Source: Brachyspira sp949287565
Lineage (GTDB): Bacteria > Spirochaetota > Brachyspiria > Brachyspirales > Brachyspiraceae
Length of the DNA: 64,000 nucleotides
Reading direction: 5' to 3' (one strand)
Assembly (NCBI RefSeq): GCF_036997615.1
Contig: NZ_JAWLQA010000003.1
Position 1 is the stretch's first letter. Every line of letters starts with the position of its first letter. Shown piece by piece: positions 27,546-36,887 of the stretch. The translations under genes and the position numbers were made by a program. The notes beneath the pieces were generated by a model. It made no database searches and was not told the DNA's origin. It saw nothing but the letters and a program-made list of their open reading frames with translations.

Positions 27546-27995
27546 TTAAATTTCCTCGCCATTCTCTATTTTTGTAAGCAAGTCAACTCTCCTAGCATGT
27601 CTTCCGCCTTCATATTCAGCATAAAGCCATTCTTTTACTATCATCTTAGCTAAATCAACGCCAACTACCCTAGCACCGAAAGCTATAATATTAGAATTAT
27701 TATGCTGTTTGGAAAGCTTAGCAGAATAAGGCTCACTGCAAACTGCTGCCCTTATGCCTTTGACTTTATTAGCAGAAAGTGAAATGCCTATACCAGTTCC
27801 ACATATTAAAACACCGCATTCGCATTCTTTGCTTACAATAGCATCAGCAACTTTTTTTCCATATATTGGATAATCAACGCTTTCTGTAGTATGCGTACCA
27901 AAATCAGTAACAGTATGTCCTAATTCTTCTAAATATTTTATTATTTCTTTTTTTAATTCAACAGCCGAATGATCACAGCCTATAGCAATTTTCAT
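27546..27995 (-). CDS. rpiB: Ribose-5-phosphate isomerase B
   Basis: This 149-aa RpiB interconverts ribose-5-phosphate and ribulose-5-phosphate in the pentose phosphate pathway. The motifs are AIGCDHSA at the N-terminus, GVLICGTGIGISLSANK with the catalytic Cys, and QHNNSNIIAFGARV. The ATG at 27995 is chosen because AAGGAAAT lies 6 nt upstream; an in-frame ATG at 28013 would include that ribosome site in the coding region. The thioesterase gene ends about 75 nt upstream on the same strand. Confidence 0.95.
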   Translation of the reverse strand: MKIAIGCDHSAVELKKEIIKYLEELGHTVTDFGTHTTESVDYPIYGKKVADAIVSKECECGVLICGTGIGISLSANKVKGIRAAVCSEPYSAKLSKQHNNSNIIAFGARVVGVDLAKMIVKEWLYAEYEGGRHARRVDLLTKIENGEEI

Positions 27996-28068
27996 AGTTT
28001 TTATTTCCTTCATATATTTTTTTATTAATATAAATAATAATCAATTTACAGCAATAAAGTAAAATTAA

Positions 28069-28776
28069 TTATAAACTATAAGAAAACTCTAATATAGCAT
28101 AAGTTTTATTATCCTCACTGTCAAACTTTAATAAAACTTTATCATCAATTACAGCTTTCTTTACAACAATAGTATCACCTAAAGCGGCAGGCACTCTGTA
28201 TTCTATTCTTATTCTTTTATAATAATCATCAACATAATCTATTGCCATATCAATATATCTGGCATTATTAACATGATTATTATCATCTATAAAATATTTT
28301 TTTACTTTGAATCTGTCAACTTCTTTTAATAAATTATTATCAACTTTTATTTTTCTAGGTAAATAATTCATTTCCTGCTTCTCATCAAATTTGAAATTTT
28401 CTATAAATGATGAAGGCACTCTAATTAAATTACCATTAGATAAATCTACAAATCCGCCTATAGCATAGCAAATAGCAAGCTCATTATAATTTTCATCGTA
28501 TATAACAGTATTTCTATAACCATAAGCTTCATTGCATTCATAAACATAAGTACGCACTATAACTTTATCGCTATACTTTGGAAGTTTGTATATATCAACT
28601 TGCCTAGATACCAAAAACATACTCACATTGTTTTCATTGAAATATTTGGTAAGATCTTCCTCCGAATCTAATTGAAAAAAAGAACAGTCCTGCATAAGAT
28701 CAAATATTGATGATGTTTTCAAAAGTCCGTCTTTATCAATCTGACTTGTTCCCACAATTGTTTTCATTTCATACAT
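28069..28776 (-). CDS. Acyl-ACP thioesterase
   Basis: This 235-aa protein is of the bacterial FatA/FatB type with a double hot-dog fold. The N-terminal hot dog carries GLLKTSSIFDLMQDCS and VSRQVDIYKLPKYSDKVIVR. The C-terminal hot dog carries NNHVNNARYIDMA, which matches the catalytic Asn/His region of plant and bacterial acyl-ACP thioesterases, and YRVPAALGD. It hydrolyses acyl-ACP to free fatty acid, setting chain length or permitting re-incorporation. The start has AAAAGG 8 nt upstream. Confidence 0.9.
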   Translation of the reverse strand: MYEMKTIVGTSQIDKDGLLKTSSIFDLMQDCSFFQLDSEEDLTKYFNENNVSMFLVSRQVDIYKLPKYSDKVIVRTYVYECNEAYGYRNTVIYDENYNELAICYAIGGFVDLSNGNLIRVPSSFIENFKFDEKQEMNYLPRKIKVDNNLLKEVDRFKVKKYFIDDNNHVNNARYIDMAIDYVDDYYKRIRIEYRVPAALGDTIVVKKAVIDDKVLLKFDSEDNKTYAILEFSYSL

Positions 28777-28856
28777 AAATAATACCTTTTCTTAAATTTA
28801 ATTAATACAATTCTAAATATTATAATACTAAAATTATAATTGTCAAAGCTATTAGA

Positions 28857-29312
28857 TCATAACACTTTCATATATACCGCACGGTTAGCTAGTTTCTTAT
28901 ATAATTAAAATTCTATTATTTAACAGATTAATTTTATATATTAAAATTTAATCGTGCGTTGATACTGCTTTAAATTTAAAAAACTCTAGGGTGGGAATCT
29001 ATAATTCATATTTAAGTTATAAAAATAAATAAAATTACAAGCTCAAAATAAATCATCAAACCTTAAGGGTGGGGAGTGAAAATAAAATTTAAAATCTACT
29101 TACATACCCCGCCCTTTAGATTTATAGATTCATTTTATATTTTTACTATATTTATATTTATTAATTTATAAAGAAAAAAGAAAGCCCGCCCAAGTTTTGA
29201 TTAGATTGAATGTTAAATTCACCGCACGATTAATATTATTTTTATAATTAATGAAATTTGAAAAATGGAAATATTTTAAATTATTAGATTTATTCAGCGT
29301 GCGACTTAGAAA
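28857..29312. repeat. Intergenic region with four CGCACG-type inverted motifs
   Basis: This 547-bp gap between the thioesterase gene and pgeF has no credible ORF. ACCGCACGGTTAG occurs at 28876 and ACCGCACGATTA at 29221. The opposite orientation occurs as AATCGTGCGTTG at 28950 and AGCGTGCGACTTA at 29296. Between them lie GGGTGGG and CCCCGCCC tracts (near 28990, 29068 and 29107) that could pair. The layout looks like two nested inverted pairs and is distinct from the other dispersed repeat. Confidence 0.45.
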
Positions 29313-29323
29313 TAAAAAAGAAT

Positions 29324-30037
29324 TTATATGATAACACCAATAGTAAGCATTCTTCCCACCTGAACACCATCGCGTCTGTAAGAATAACACATCTCATCAT
29401 AAGTATTTATATTAGAAATTTCAATATTATTCTCTAATATACCGCATTCAATCATTTGAGATTTGATTTCTAAACCATTATCAATATGCCATTTATCATT
29501 GATCATAGATTTATTTTTAAAATGAACAGCTACTTCATCACCTACTTCATAATATTTTTGAGCTATATAAGGTCCTATATAAGCATACATTTTTGAAGGA
29601 TTAGCATTATATTCTTTTTTCATTAACTCTATAGTTTTTGCAGTAATATTTTGAACAGTTCCCCTCCAGCCAGAATGTATTGCTGCCATGGACTTACTTT
29701 CATCACAATAAAGTATTATAGGGGCGCAATCTGCTGTTTGAACAATTAAAGGAATGTTTTTAAGATTCGTTATCAAAGCATCAGTATCTTTAACTAATTT
29801 TTCTCTGCTTCCAAATAAATGAATGTTAGATTCATCTATTTTTACTATATTATCCTTATGAACTTGATGCATAAAGATAGCTTTGTTTATATCAAAATTA
29901 ATATATTTAAAAAAATCTTTTTCTGTGTTTTCTCTATATTCTAAAGTAATATCATGAGCATTAATATTTCCCTTAGATAGTATAGCTATATATATTTTTT
30001 TATTATCATTTTCAGACGGATAAAAAATATTATTCAT
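29324..30037 (-). CDS. pgeF: YfiH-family peptidoglycan editing factor/multicopper oxidase-like protein
   Basis: This 237-aa DUF152/YfiH protein has the zinc-binding His/Cys set: MHQVHKDNI, QTADCAPIILY and AIHSGWRGT. The C-terminal MCYSYRRDG is also conserved. Relatives have been assigned purine nucleoside phosphorylase/adenosine deaminase-type activity. In E. coli one prevents misincorporation of serine into peptidoglycan. It overlaps the preceding coiled-coil ORF by 8 nt (ATGAATAA), so translation is coupled. Confidence 0.92.
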   Translation of the reverse strand: MNNIFYPSENDNKKIYIAILSKGNINAHDITLEYRENTEKDFFKYINFDINKAIFMHQVHKDNIVKIDESNIHLFGSREKLVKDTDALITNLKNIPLIVQTADCAPIILYCDESKSMAAIHSGWRGTVQNITAKTIELMKKEYNANPSKMYAYIGPYIAQKYYEVGDEVAVHFKNKSMINDKWHIDNGLEIKSQMIECGILENNIEISNINTYDEMCYSYRRDGVQVGRMLTIGVII

Positions 30038-30266
30038 TCTTCAATCTTCTAATCTCTTCTTCTAATTCTTTTACTTTTATAGTTAATTCTTTAGTTTCGT
30101 TTCTAGACTGTTCCATTATATTTTCATATAAAGTAAAAAATTTTTTAGCGTACTCTAATTTCTGCTTCAATTCATTTATCTCTTCTTTATAGATATCAAT
30201 TTTAGAGGAAAGCAGCTTATTATCTTCCTGCAATTCTAAAATGATCTCTTTATCAGTATATTCCAC
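30030..30266 (-). CDS. Small coiled-coil protein
   Basis: This 78-aa protein is almost entirely one coiled coil with heptad-spaced Leu/Ile (LELQEDNKLLSSKIDIYKEE, then INELKQKLEYAKKFF and IKVKELEEEIRRLKNE). Its size and composition resemble ZapB/ZapA-accessory or septum-site coiled coils, but no family can be assigned. It overlaps pgeF by 8 nt, so the two are translationally coupled. Confidence 0.75.
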   Translation of the reverse strand: MEYTDKEIILELQEDNKLLSSKIDIYKEEINELKQKLEYAKKFFTLYENIMEQSRNETKELTIKVKELEEEIRRLKNE

Positions 30267-30358
30267 TTCTACAAACCCTCTATTTATTTAGTATATAGTA
30301 TTTATTATGTACATTATAAATGAATTGTCAAGTAAAATTGAACAATATTATGAAGTAA

Positions 30359-30386
30359 TTAACAAGAGGTTTTTACCTCTTGTTAA
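30359..30386 (-). terminator. Intrinsic terminator of leuCDB
   Basis: A perfect 12-bp stem, TTAACAAGAGGT/ACCTCTTGTTAA, with a 4-nt loop lies 15 nt past the leuB stop. Confidence 0.9.
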
Positions 30387-30400
30387 TAAAAATTACATAA

Positions 30401-31489
30401 TTATATATTAGATACTATTATATCACCCATCTCAGAACATTTAACCTGTTTATATAAATAAGTCATCATATTATGCTTAGGCATTATATCTGTAGTTCTA
30501 TAACCATCATCTATAGCCTTATAAACAGCTTTTTCTATATCTTCAGCCTCGTTTTCCATTTTAAAAGAATATCTAAACATCATAGCAAGAGAAAGTATTG
30601 TTCCTATAGGATTAACTAAGTCTTTACCAGCTATATCAGGAGCAGAACCATGAATAGGCTCATACATACCAACTGTTCCATCAGAAAGACTAGCAGAAGG
30701 AGCCATACCAATAGAACCGCTTATAACACTAGCCTCATCGGAAAGTATATCACCAAACATATTCTCTGTTACTATAATTCCGAATTGAGAAGGATTTGAA
30801 GCTATCTGCATAGCTGCATTATCAACATACATGTCATTATATTTAACATCGCTGTACTCTTTAGCCAAATTATTCATAACTTCACGCCATAATTTAGAAG
30901 TATGAAGTACATTAGCTTTATCAACAGAAGTTAAAGGTCTTTTAAGACTCCTAGCCAATTCAAAAGCAACCTTTCCTATTCTTTTAATTTCTGTTTCTGT
31001 ATAAAGCATAAGATCAGTAGCCTGTTTAACACCATCAACTACTTCAAATTTATGCTCTCCGAAATATACTCCTCCTGTAAGTTCTCTCACCATAATAAAA
31101 TCAATAACATCTTTACAGATAGTTTCTTTCAAAGGAGAGGCATATTCTAAAGACTTTAATATTTTAGTAGGTCTTATATTGGCATATAAACCCATTCCCT
31201 TACGAAGTTTTAATAATCCTCTTTCAGGTCTGTTTTCCGGAGCAACATTATCCCATTTAGGACCTCCTACAGAACCAAGAAGTACTGAATCAGATTTGAT
31301 GCATTTCTCTAAATTTTCATCTGTAAGAGGAACTCCGTATTTATCTATAGAAGCACCTCCCATATCAACATATTCCAAATTAAATTTATGAGAATATTTC
31401 TCTTCTATCCTTTTTAGAACATCTACGGCTTTTCCTACAACTTCAGGACCTACACCGTCACCTTCAATAACAACAATATTCTTTTCCAT
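30401..31489 (-). CDS. leuB: 3-isopropylmalate dehydrogenase
   Basis: This 362-aa NAD-dependent beta-decarboxylating dehydrogenase catalyses the third leucine step. It shows GDGVGPEVV near the N-terminus, the substrate Arg cluster RPERGLLKLRKGMGLYANIRP, VRELTGGVYFGEH and VTENMFGDILSDEAS with the metal-binding Asp residues. The NAD loop GSAPDIAGKDLVNPIGTI is also present. The start follows AAGGGG inside the end of leuD (8 nt gap). It is last in leuC-leuD-leuB. Confidence 0.97.
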   Translation of the reverse strand: MEKNIVVIEGDGVGPEVVGKAVDVLKRIEEKYSHKFNLEYVDMGGASIDKYGVPLTDENLEKCIKSDSVLLGSVGGPKWDNVAPENRPERGLLKLRKGMGLYANIRPTKILKSLEYASPLKETICKDVIDFIMVRELTGGVYFGEHKFEVVDGVKQATDLMLYTETEIKRIGKVAFELARSLKRPLTSVDKANVLHTSKLWREVMNNLAKEYSDVKYNDMYVDNAAMQIASNPSQFGIIVTENMFGDILSDEASVISGSIGMAPSASLSDGTVGMYEPIHGSAPDIAGKDLVNPIGTILSLAMMFRYSFKMENEAEDIEKAVYKAIDDGYRTTDIMPKHNMMTYLYKQVKCSEMGDIIVSNI

Positions 31490-31497
31490 TTTAATAA

Positions 31498-31989
31498 TTA
31501 CCCCTTAGAATTTTTTATAGAATTTAAAAGCCCATTAGAGTTAATAATATTTTTTATAAACTCAGGAAAAGGCTCTGCTTTGTAACTTTCATTTTTAGTA
31601 ATGTTTTTTATTATACCATTATCAAAATCAACTTCAACTTCATCACCAGCATTTATTTTCTTGCTTGCCTCATCGCATTCTAATATAGCAAGTCCTATAT
31701 TAATTGAATTTCTATAAAATATTCTAGCAAAAGATGATGCTATAACACAAGATATTCCGGATTCTTTAATAGCTATAGGAGCATGCTCTCTTGATGAACC
31801 GCATCCAAAATTATCCCCTCCAACCATAATATCACCGGTTTTAACCTTGCTTACAAAATCTTTATCAATATCTTCCATACAATGTGCTGCCAACTCTTTA
31901 TGATTTGCAGTATTTAAATATCTTGCTGGAATAATAACATCTGTATCAACATTATCACCATATTTATGAACGAAACCTTTAGCTTTCAT
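31498..31989 (-). CDS. leuD: 3-isopropylmalate dehydratase small subunit
   Basis: This 163-aa swivelling domain of isopropylmalate isomerase has the motifs DTDVIIPARYLNT, GGDNFGCGSSREHAP and SSFARIFYRNSINIG. It pairs with LeuC. The ATG at 31989 is preferred because GGGAG lies just upstream; the in-frame ATG at 32001 precedes that ribosome site. The compact length matches the archaeal/thermophile-type LeuD. Confidence 0.95.
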   Translation of the reverse strand: MKAKGFVHKYGDNVDTDVIIPARYLNTANHKELAAHCMEDIDKDFVSKVKTGDIMVGGDNFGCGSSREHAPIAIKESGISCVIASSFARIFYRNSINIGLAILECDEASKKINAGDEVEVDFDNGIIKNITKNESYKAEPFPEFIKNIINSNGLLNSIKNSKG

Positions 31990-32030
31990 ATTATCTCCCA
32001 TTAAAAATAATAATATAATTTATAAATTTA

Positions 32031-33278
32031 TCATTTAGGCTCTGTTATATATCCTGTTATAGCACTATATGCAGCAGTAGCAGGGCTAGCCAAATACACT
32101 TTTGAGGTTTTATCACCCATTCTTCCAACAAAGTTTCTATTAGTTGTAGTAACAGCAACTTCATCATGAGCAAGTATTCCCATATATCCGCCCAAACAAG
32201 GTCCGCATGTAGGAGTAGATACCGCACAGCCTGCATCAATAAATATATCCATATAACCTAATTTTATACATTCTTTATAAACTTTCTGAGTGGCTGGAAT
32301 AACTATACATCTTACACCTTTAGCTACTTTTTTGCCTTTCAAAATATTAGCAGCTGTTGCCATATCTGATAATCTTCCATTAGTACAAGAACCTATAACA
32401 ACTTGATCAACTTTTATATTCTTTAATTCTTTAGCTTCTTTTGTATTTTCTGGTAGATGAGGACATGCAACTGTAGGCTCTATTGAAGATAAATCAATAT
32501 CATACTCTTTTTCATAAACTGCATCATCATCAGCTTTGAAAACAGTATAATCTCTTTTTACTATATCTTTTAAGTATTCTATAGTTTGATCATCAACTTC
32601 AAATATTCCGTTTTTAGCACCTGCCTCAATAGCCATATTAGCAATACAAGCTCTATCGTCCATAGTAAGAGATGAAACTCCTTCACCTCTAAATTCCATT
32701 GACTTGTATAATGCTCCGTCAACTCCTATCATACCTATAATATGAAGTATAACATCTTTACCGGATACATTTGGCTTTAATTTTCCTTTAAGATTGAATT
32801 TGATAGCAGAAGGAACTTTAAACCAAACCTGTCCTGTAGCCATAGCAGCAGCCATATCAGTGCTTCCTACTCCTGTAGAAAAAGCTCCGAAAGCTCCATA
32901 AGTACAAGTATGAGAGTCTGCACCTATTATAACTTCGCCTGGTGCCACTAATCCTTTTTCAGGTAAAAGTGCATGCTCAACTCCCATATCTCCAACATCA
33001 TAATAATTTGAAATATCATATTTATTAGCAAAATCTCTGCATTGTTTGCATTGCTCTGCAGCTTTTATATCTTTGTTAGGAGCAAAGTGATCCATAACCA
33101 AAGCTATTTTTTCTTTGTCAAAAACTTTATCAAAACCATACTTTTCAAATTCATTGATAGCAACAGGACTTGTAATGTCATTTCCTAAAACTAAATCAGT
33201 TTTAACCATGATAAGTTCGCCTGCTTCTACTTTTTCAACGCCCGCATGTGCGGCCAAAATTTTCTGAGTAATAGTCAT
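32031..33278 (-). CDS. leuC: 3-isopropylmalate dehydratase large subunit
   Basis: This 415-aa aconitase-family subunit holds the [4Fe-4S] cluster. The ligand cysteines are in IGSCTNGRLSDM and GCAVSTPTCGPCLGG. The substrate motif GADSHTCTYGAFGAFSTGVG is clear. The length is that of the shorter LeuC/HACN-like group. It isomerises 2- and 3-isopropylmalate together with LeuD, whose gene starts 41 nt downstream. Confidence 0.96.
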   Translation of the reverse strand: MTITQKILAAHAGVEKVEAGELIMVKTDLVLGNDITSPVAINEFEKYGFDKVFDKEKIALVMDHFAPNKDIKAAEQCKQCRDFANKYDISNYYDVGDMGVEHALLPEKGLVAPGEVIIGADSHTCTYGAFGAFSTGVGSTDMAAAMATGQVWFKVPSAIKFNLKGKLKPNVSGKDVILHIIGMIGVDGALYKSMEFRGEGVSSLTMDDRACIANMAIEAGAKNGIFEVDDQTIEYLKDIVKRDYTVFKADDDAVYEKEYDIDLSSIEPTVACPHLPENTKEAKELKNIKVDQVVIGSCTNGRLSDMATAANILKGKKVAKGVRCIVIPATQKVYKECIKLGYMDIFIDAGCAVSTPTCGPCLGGYMGILAHDEVAVTTTNRNFVGRMGDKTSKVYLASPATAAYSAITGYITEPK

Positions 33279-33377
33279 ATTCGTATCCTTAAATTAATTT
33301 ACAGATAAAAAACATAAATATTTATACTTATTTTTTAGTTTTATTTTTTAATAAAAAATGGGTAATAATTATATCAT

Positions 33378-33420
33378 AAAAAAGGGCTTTTACAACTTCT
33401 TAGATGCAAAGCCCTAAAAA
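33378..33420 (-). terminator. Terminator between leuA and leuC
   Basis: AGGGCTTT/AAAGCCCT with a 17-nt loop and a U-run on the minus strand lies 10 nt past leuA. It implies that leuCDB is expressed from its own promoter or by readthrough. Confidence 0.75.
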
Positions 33421-33424
33421 TATA

Positions 33425-34921
33425 TTATAACTTATTCAATCCATTAACATAAGCTCTCAAACTAGCTTCAATAATATCTGTACTTACTGCTCTTCCTATC
33501 ACAGTTTTATCATCAGAAGCCAATTTTACAATAACTTCTCCCAAAGCATCTTCACCTTCAGTAATAGCATTAATACTATAATTAACCAATTTAGCTTTAT
33601 TAGAAGTAATAGAGTCTATAGCACCAAATGCAGCATCAATAGGTCCGTTTCCTTTTCCTATTCCCTCAACAATATTCTCATTATTATCCATAATAGATAC
33701 TGTTGCCAAAGAAGATATTGAATTACCGTCATTAACAACAAATCCATTTAATGTATAAGTAGGATTTTCTGAATCATTGCTTCCTATCAATAATGCTTCT
33801 ATATCTGAATCAGTAACTATTTTCTTCTTATCAGCCAAAGCCTTAAACTCTATAAACTTATCCTCTAAAGATTTATCATCAATATCATAACCTAAAGATT
33901 CAATTCTGTCTTTAAAAGCATGTTTTCCTGAATGCTTACCTAATACCATTTTATTTTGAGGTATTCCTATATCTTCAACATTCATAATCTCATAAGTAGA
34001 ACGTTCTTTCAAAACTCCATGTTGGTGAATACCTGCTTCATGAGCGAAAGCATTAGCACCTACTATAGCTTTATTAGGAGCAACTACCATACCAGAAATT
34101 GTAGATAATAATTTTGAAATCTTATAAATTCTTTTAGTATTAATATCAGTATAAGCATTATAAAAATCTTTTCTAGTTTTAATGCCCATTACAATTTCTT
34201 CCAAGCTAGCATTACCAGCACGTTCCCCTATACCATTAATAGTACATTCTACCTGAGTAGCTCCAGCCAAAACAGCAGATAAAGAATTAGCAGTGCCAAG
34301 TCCTAAATCATCATGACAATGCACAGATATATCAACATTTTCTATACCTTTAACATTCTCTTTTAAATACTTTATCAAATCAGCCATTTCTAATGGAGTG
34401 GTATATCCTACAGTATCAGGAACATTTATTGTAGTAGCACCGTTTTCTATTGCAGTAGAATAAGCCTGAGCCAAAAATTCTCTATCGCTTCTTGATGCAT
34501 CTTCAGCAGAAAATTCTATAAACTCAAATTTAGTTTTAGCATAAGAAACAGATTCTTTTATGGTTTCCAATACCTGCTCTCTGGTCATCTCTAGTTTATG
34601 CTTTAAATGTATATCGCTAGTAGCTATAAATGTATGAAGCATAGGATGTTTTGCCTCAGTAAGTGATTCATAAGCTCTATCTATATCCTTCTTATTACAT
34701 CTTGCCAAACTAGCCAATTTAGCATTCTCTACAACTTTACTAACTTCTCTTATAGCATTGAAGTCATCATCTGAACATATAGCAAATCCAGCTTCTATAA
34801 CATCAACGCCTAATTTATCCAATTCAGCTGCCATTTCTAATTTTTCAGCCAAATTCATAGTACAACCAGGAGATTGTTCTCCATCTCTTAAAGTAGTATC
34901 AAAAATCTTAATCTTTCTCAT
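33425..34921 (-). CDS. leuA: 2-isopropylmalate synthase
   Basis: This is a 498-aa LeuA. It condenses acetyl-CoA with 2-oxoisovalerate as the committed step to leucine. The DRE-TIM barrel shows TTLRDGEQSPG, the metal-binding SVHCHDDLG and GIGERAGNAS. The C-terminal leucine-binding regulatory domain is present (about residues 370-498, including GNGPIDAAF), so leucine feedback is expected. It is separated from ilvC by repeat copy C and from leuC by a terminator. Confidence 0.96.
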   Translation of the reverse strand: MRKIKIFDTTLRDGEQSPGCTMNLAEKLEMAAELDKLGVDVIEAGFAICSDDDFNAIREVSKVVENAKLASLARCNKKDIDRAYESLTEAKHPMLHTFIATSDIHLKHKLEMTREQVLETIKESVSYAKTKFEFIEFSAEDASRSDREFLAQAYSTAIENGATTINVPDTVGYTTPLEMADLIKYLKENVKGIENVDISVHCHDDLGLGTANSLSAVLAGATQVECTINGIGERAGNASLEEIVMGIKTRKDFYNAYTDINTKRIYKISKLLSTISGMVVAPNKAIVGANAFAHEAGIHQHGVLKERSTYEIMNVEDIGIPQNKMVLGKHSGKHAFKDRIESLGYDIDDKSLEDKFIEFKALADKKKIVTDSDIEALLIGSNDSENPTYTLNGFVVNDGNSISSLATVSIMDNNENIVEGIGKGNGPIDAAFGAIDSITSNKAKLVNYSINAITEGEDALGEVIVKLASDDKTVIGRAVSTDIIEASLRAYVNGLNKL

Positions 34922-34983
34922 TGTTAAAACCCTTATAAAATAAACACCTGTATAATTAAATACTTTTATTGATTTTTGTAATA

Positions 34984-35255
34984 GAATAAAGTTATATTTT
35001 TATTTTGATATCTGGGGCTTTGCCCACCGCTCTGCGTGCTATAGGCAAGACCCCACTTCTTTTGCCGACGCTCTCAAGGCACCTACTCGGTGTTGCCACA
35101 AAGAAGCAAAAAGGCAATATTTATATCAAAAAAGCATAGTTAATATTTTTTACTTGTACTTCGTATGGTTCTTTGACGAAGTCCGCCTCGCGAAGCGTAC
35201 CTACGGTAGGCGTGCGGCGGGAAAAAGAACAATAAAAAATTACAAACTTAAAAAT
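34984..35255 (+). repeat. Dispersed intergenic repeat, copy C
   Basis: This occupies most of the 394-bp gap between leuA and ilvC. It has ATAAAGTTATATTTT and GATATCTGGGGCTTTGC (shared with the 63.5-kb copy), then CCCACCGCTCTGCGTGC, GCCACAAAGAAGCAAAAAGG (shared with copy B) and CTTTGACGAAGTCCGC (shared with copy D). It ends ACAAACTTAAAAATTTT. No gene was found in the gap; the leuA promoter must lie within or next to the repeat. Confidence 0.6.
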
Positions 35256-35315
35256 TTTAAATATAGATCTCCAATATTAAAGTATTTAATTATAACAATA
35301 GAGTGTGAATAAAAA

Positions 35316-36311
35316 TTACTTTTTAATCCAACTCATCATCTTTCTCAATTCAGCACCGACTTTCTCTAATTTATGCTCGCTTTCTAATTTTTTAGTAGCA
35401 TTAAATTTAGCTTTGCGGCCTGCACTAAACTCTTGAATAAACTCACTCGCAAAAGTACCGTCTTGTATCTCTCTTAATACTTTTTTCATTTCTTTTCTAG
35501 TTTCTTCAGTGATCATTCTTCTTCCAGTTCTGTAATCGCCGTATTCAGCAGTATTTGAAATAGAATATCTCATCATAGCAAATCCGCCTGAATATATTAA
35601 ATCAACAATCAATTTCATTTCATGTATACATTCAAAATAAGCCATTTCTGGTTCATAACCTGCTTCTACTAAAGTATCGAATCCAGCTTTCATCAATTCA
35701 GTAACACCGCCGCATAATACAGCTTGTTCACCGAAAAGGTCAGTTTCAGTTTCTTCTCTGAATGTAGTTTCTAATATACCGGCACGTCCAGCACCTATTC
35801 CTGAAGCATAAGCTAAAGCATAATCTTTTGCTCTTCCGCTGAAATCCTGATAAACAGCTATCAAACTAGGAACACCTCTTCCTTCTAAATACTGACTTCT
35901 TACAGTATGTCCAGGACCTTTTGGTGCTACCATTATAACGTCTATATTTTTAGCAGGAACTACAAATTGGAAATGAATATTAAATCCATGTGCATACATT
36001 AATACATTACCTTCTTTCATATGAGGTGCAACTTGAGTATTGTATATATCAGCTGAAACCTCATCAGGAACAAGCATCATTACTATATCAGCAAGCTTAG
36101 CAGCTTCTTCAACTTCCATTACTTTAAATCCAGCTTCTTCTGCTTTTTTGCAGTTTGCACTGTCTTTTCTAAGTCCTACAATTACATTCATTCCGCTATC
36201 TTTTAAGTTCTGAGCATGAGCATGTCCTTGGCTGCCGTATCCCATTATAGCTATAGTTTTACCGTCTAGTAAACCTAGATTACAATCAGCATCATAATAT
36301 TTTTTTATCAT
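35316..36311 (-). CDS. ilvC: Ketol-acid reductoisomerase
   Basis: This 331-aa class I KARI converts acetolactate or acetohydroxybutyrate to dihydroxy acids in valine and isoleucine synthesis. The Rossmann motif is GYGSQGHAHAQNLKDSG; the following LRKDS loop contacts NAD(P)H. The knotted C-terminal domain has the metal ligands in DLFGEQAVLCGGV and ECIHEMKLIVDLIY. AAAGGAG precedes the start. It is third in ilvB-ilvN-ilvC (30 nt gap). Confidence 0.97.
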   Translation of the reverse strand: MIKKYYDADCNLGLLDGKTIAIMGYGSQGHAHAQNLKDSGMNVIVGLRKDSANCKKAEEAGFKVMEVEEAAKLADIVMMLVPDEVSADIYNTQVAPHMKEGNVLMYAHGFNIHFQFVVPAKNIDVIMVAPKGPGHTVRSQYLEGRGVPSLIAVYQDFSGRAKDYALAYASGIGAGRAGILETTFREETETDLFGEQAVLCGGVTELMKAGFDTLVEAGYEPEMAYFECIHEMKLIVDLIYSGGFAMMRYSISNTAEYGDYRTGRRMITEETRKEMKKVLREIQDGTFASEFIQEFSAGRKAKFNATKKLESEHKLEKVGAELRKMMSWIKK

Positions 36312-36341
36312 TTTAATTCTCCTTTAACTTATTATTATTTA

Positions 36342-36869
36342 TTAAAATTCAAAATTATTGATTATATTCATATTAGGAACTTCATCGCCTAACTGTATTG
36401 AAGTTACCCCTGTTCTTGAAAGTTCTAAAATATTGAAATCTTTCAATGCTTCTAAATAGCCGTCTATTACTGTAACAGAAGCAGTAATTTCAACTATCAT
36501 GCTTTTTTTACCTATATCAAGTATAACTCCGCTATGTGCATTTGTTATATCGCAGGCTTTTCTTCTATTGCTGTCATCAATTTCTATTTTTACTAATAAT
36601 AAATCTCTTATTATACTATTAGTATGATCTATTAAATGAACAGAGTGAACTTCTATAAGTTTATAAGTCTGATTTATAATATGTGATATTTGCGTATCAT
36701 CGCCTTCAGTAACTATAGTCATTCTTGATATGCTAGGAACACAAGTTACAGAACAAGTAATGGTTTCTATATTAAAACCTTTTTGGCTGAATAATAAAGT
36801 TATTCTATTTAATACACCTGAACTGTTATCTACAAATAAAACTAAAACCCTTCTTTGTTTCTTATCCAT
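36342..36869 (-). CDS. ilvN: Acetolactate synthase small (regulatory) subunit
   Basis: This is a 175-aa IlvH/IlvN. The N-terminal ACT domain (VLVFVDNSSGVLNRITLLFS, residues about 8-28) binds valine for feedback. A ferredoxin-like C-terminal domain follows. The typical GFNIETITC motif is present. It activates IlvB and confers valine sensitivity. The start follows AGGAG, 18 nt after ilvB. Confidence 0.95.
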   Translation of the reverse strand: MDKKQRRVLVLFVDNSSGVLNRITLLFSQKGFNIETITCSVTCVPSISRMTIVTEGDDTQISHIINQTYKLIEVHSVHLIDHTNSIIRDLLLVKIEIDDSNRRKACDITNAHSGVILDIGKKSMIVEITASVTVIDGYLEALKDFNILELSRTGVTSIQLGDEVPNMNIINNFEF

Positions 36870-36887
36870 TTTTTAACTCCTACTATT

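Noticed and set aside
29166..29390. Minus-strand 74-codon frame overlapping the 3' end of pgeF
   Set aside because: It overlaps pgeF in another frame and runs into the motif-rich gap; there is no ribosome site and no protein-like pattern.
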